This document shows positions 7,808 to 9,293 of a DNA stretch of 9,293 nt, piece by piece. Each line of letters starts with the position of its first letter. The stretch's first letter is position 1. A program made the position numbers and the translations under genes. The notes under the pieces were generated by a model. It made no database searches. It was not told the DNA's origin and saw only the letters and a program-made list of their open reading frames with translations. The stretch comes from an uncultured Labedella sp. (GTDB lineage: Bacteria > Actinomycetota > Actinomycetes > Actinomycetales > Microbacteriaceae): NCBI GenBank assembly GCA_934636065.1, contig CAKTZW010000046.1, forward strand, positions 1 to 9,293, read 5' to 3'.

Positions 7808-7889
7808 ATTCGGTGGGAGAGTTCATTCGGTCGGAGAGTTCATTCGGTGGGAGGGTTCATCGGTGGGAGGGTTCATCGGTCGGAGAGTG
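7807..7889 (-). repeat. Five tandem 16-17 bp repeats at the hydrolase/rhamnosidase junction
   Basis: Five head-to-tail copies of minus-strand AACYCTCCSACCGAATG occupy 7807-7823, 7824-7840, 7841-7857, 7858-7873 and 7874-7889. The two copies nearest the upstream gene lack one A and are 16 bp. Copies differ at only a few positions (C/T, C/G). The outermost copy encodes the last residues and stop of the serine hydrolase (LSDR, then TGA). Every copy ends in ATG, and each junction reads ATGA. The array fills nearly the whole 75-base gap between the two genes and probably arose by slippage or unequal duplication of an original ATGA stop/start overlap. Confidence 0.93.
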
Positions 7890-9030
7890 CGACGCACGCG
7901 CGTGCTGCGCGTGCGAGGGCGATGGACCGGTGGTCGGCGCCCCCCGGGTGCTGACGAGGCCAGGGGATGTACCCGAAAGCGATGCCGGTGGAGGGATCGG
8001 CGAAGGCGAGCGCACCCGCTGCGCCGTCGTGACCGAAAGCACCGAGCCCGCCGAAGGGCATCCGTGGCTGCGGGAGGAGGAAGACCGCGCCGAAGCAGTT
8101 CGTCACGTCGAGCACGCGGTCGTGGCCCCAGGATCGCTGCGTCGCCATCGCCTCGAAGACCTCGGCCGAGGCGATCGGGCTCTCGGCGTCCGGCACGGCG
8201 TCGGCATAGAGGCGGGCCAGCCCTCGCGCGGACCCCACCCCGCCGATGGCACTCGGCCCGGCGCGACGCACGCGCGGGTTGTTCGGGCTCATCCCGACGT
8301 CCGAGTAATCGTCCGGAGCGTCGACGTTCGAGAAGACCGTCTCGGCGAGGGCGTCCGCGGGCGGTCGCGCGGCGACCTCGCGCTCCTGCTCGGCCGAGAG
8401 GACGGGTGGTGCGAGCGGAACGTAGAGATGATCGAGGGAGGCGGGGAGACCGAGGTGGAATTGCGCATCACGCGGTCCTCGGATCCGGCGCTCGAATTCC
8501 TCCTGAAGCGTCGAGCCGGTCACGCGCCGCACGAGCTCCTCCATGAGGAGGCCGATCGTCAGCGCGTGGTAGCCGAAGGCGGAACCCGGCGTCCACAGCG
8601 GGCGCTGCGCAGCGAGTCGCGCGGCGCCTCGGTCCGAGTGCTCGAGGAGCTCGTCGAGCGCGAAGTCGCCGCCCGTCACCGCCGCGAGTCCGGCGCGATG
8701 CGCGAGAAGATCGCCGACGGTGATGTCACCCTTGCCGAACGCTCCGAACTCCGGCCAGTACTCCGCGACGCGGCCGTCGAGGTCGAGCAGGCCCCTGTCC
8801 ACGAGCGCGGCGATGACGAGCGCGGCTGCGCCCTTGCTCACCGAGTAGACCCCCGTCACGGAGTCTCGAGTGAGCGCGGGGCCTCCTGCGAGGTCGACGA
8901 CGAGGCGACCGCGATGCCGGATGGCCAACTGGGCGCTGTAGGCGGGTTCCGCGTCGAGATAGCGCCGGAAGAGCTCCGCGACGGGCCGGAAGAGGTCGTC
9001 CGCGTGGCCCTCCGGGATCGACATGGTCAT
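7873..9030 (-). CDS. Beta-lactamase-fold serine hydrolase (class C / EstB-like esterase family)
   Basis: A 385-residue member of the beta-lactamase/penicillin-binding-protein-like hydrolase family (PF00144), a group that includes esterases and D-aminopeptidases. The catalytic SxxK motif is SVSK at 63-66 (Ser63 nucleophile, Lys66). The second motif is YHA at 154-156, with Tyr154 in the position of the usual YxN tyrosine. The third is HDG at 334-336. There is no signal peptide or lipobox, so it is probably cytoplasmic; together with its operon position this argues against a role in drug resistance. The ATG at 9030 makes an ATGA overlap with the upstream hydrolase and has AGGAGG (9035-9040) 4 bases away; a second in-frame ATG at 9024 is 10 bases from it. 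A much longer upstream open frame is just the reverse shadow of the neighbour. A deacylase acting on rhamnosides is an inference; the real substrate is unknown. Confidence 0.9.
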   Translation of the reverse strand: MTMSIPEGHADDLFRPVAELFRRYLDAEPAYSAQLAIRHRGRLVVDLAGGPALTRDSVTGVYSVSKGAAALVIAALVDRGLLDLDGRVAEYWPEFGAFGKGDITVGDLLAHRAGLAAVTGGDFALDELLEHSDRGAARLAAQRPLWTPGSAFGYHALTIGLLMEELVRRVTGSTLQEEFERRIRGPRDAQFHLGLPASLDHLYVPLAPPVLSAEQEREVAARPPADALAETVFSNVDAPDDYSDVGMSPNNPRVRRAGPSAIGGVGSARGLARLYADAVPDAESPIASAEVFEAMATQRSWGHDRVLDVTNCFGAVFLLPQPRMPFGGLGAFGHDGAAGALAFADPSTGIAFGYIPWPRQHPGGADHRSIALARAARACVALSDR

Positions 9031-9293
9031 CGTTCCTCCTGGCTCTGACCGAGGATCCCGTCGAGGAATCGGTCGACGATCGACGCCGCCGGCGCCGCGT
9101 TCTCGACGATCGCCAGATGTGCGCCCGGGAGCTCGTCGTAACGGACGAGGCGACTGCCGTCGGCGAGTGCGCGCATGCCGGCGGGCGGCGTCGCTCGATC
9201 GGCTGCGCCCCCGACGGCGACGCCCGGAACGAGCAGCTCCGCCGGCGCGTCCCGGCCGTCGTACGCGGCGAGTGCGCGGCAGCATGCGATGTA
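9027..9293 (-). CDS. Alpha/beta hydrolase, C-terminal 88 residues (partial)
   Basis: Partial gene entering from beyond position 9293 and ending in TGA at 9027. The visible 88 residues look like the end of an alpha/beta-hydrolase of the 3-oxoadipate enol-lactonase/esterase type. They show a YIACCRAL segment at 1-8, a hydrophobic strand LLVPGVAVGG (20-29) followed by AADRATPP (30-37) with the probable catalytic Asp32, then ELPGAHLAIVE (54-64) with the probable catalytic His59, and a final helix. The nucleophile elbow would be upstream, outside the window. Its stop overlaps the start of the serine hydrolase (ATGA), and the ribosome binding site for that gene lies inside its last codons, so the two are almost certainly co-transcribed. 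Substrate unknown; hydrolysis of an ester or lactone is the family expectation. Confidence 0.85.
   Translation of the reverse strand, partial: YIACCRALAAYDGRDAPAELLVPGVAVGGAADRATPPAGMRALADGSRLVRYDELPGAHLAIVENAAPAASIVDRFLDGILGQSQEER

Noticed and set aside
7807..7889. CRISPR array or anti-Shine-Dalgarno decoy
   Set aside because: Repeats are directly adjacent without spacers, so this is not CRISPR. The CCTCCCACC runs resemble the 16S rRNA 3' end, but the match is partial and nothing else supports a decoy role.
7873..9030. Antibiotic-resistance beta-lactamase
   Set aside because: No secretion signal, no classic YxN motif (YHA instead), and it is placed between a hydrolase and a rhamnosidase; an esterase-type role is more likely.
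5830..9048. Plus-strand open frame of 1072 codons opposite the rhamnosidase and serine hydrolase
   Set aside because: It spans two well-supported minus-strand genes and their junction. The translation is rich in Arg, Glu, Asp and Gly with no domain, as expected of an antisense shadow in high-GC DNA.
9031..9285. N-terminal extension of the serine hydrolase to 9285
   Set aside because: The extension is an Arg-rich shadow of the alpha/beta hydrolase end, which has its own catalytic Asp and His motifs and stops exactly at the ATGA overlap.

Overview
The window comes from a high-GC Gram-positive genome, most likely an actinobacterium. The evidence is strong G/C bias at third codon positions, long open frames on both strands, ATGA-type gene overlaps, and an L-rhamnose isomerase of the kind found in Streptomyces and its relatives. 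It looks like a Microbacteriaceae-type soil or plant-associated bacterium, but the sequence cannot settle the family. It holds most of a locus for taking up L-rhamnose or rhamnosides and breaking them down.

Layout by region: (a) 1-2872, minus strand: an operon for a CUT2-type sugar ABC importer, reading ATPase (double nucleotide-binding domain), permease, second permease. The genes overlap by 1-4 bases, and the last permease runs off the window at position 1. (b) 2873-3154: non-coding DNA with a near-consensus promoter (TTGACA, 17-base spacer, TAATGT) and a LacI-type operator just downstream of the predicted transcript start. (c) 3155-4321, minus strand: L-rhamnose isomerase. (d) 4322-4485: divergent control region with a second LacI-type operator over the predicted isomerase promoter. 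(e) 4486-5493, plus strand: a LacI-family regulator. (f) 5533-7797, minus strand: a GH78 alpha-L-rhamnosidase with no signal peptide, convergent with the regulator. (g) 7807-7889: five tandem 16-17 bp repeats spanning the junction with the next gene. (h) 7873-9030, minus strand: a beta-lactamase-fold serine hydrolase. (i) 9027-9293, minus strand: the C-terminal end of an alpha/beta hydrolase. There is no gene-free stretch over 300 bases.

Proposed working model (inference): the importer brings in rhamnose or small rhamnosides. The two hydrolases may remove acyl groups or open esters or lactones, the intracellular GH78 enzyme releases L-rhamnose, and RhaI converts it to L-rhamnulose. The LacI-family protein probably represses both the isomerase and the importer through matching CG-centred palindromes. 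The solute-binding protein, rhamnulokinase and aldolase (or aldolase/dehydrogenase) are not in the window.

The gene content is a recognisable catabolic island, not a wholly new system. The least ordinary feature is the repeat array before the rhamnosidase. It copies a stop/start junction five times and makes a chain of tiny ATGA-linked reading frames leading into the rhamnosidase start.
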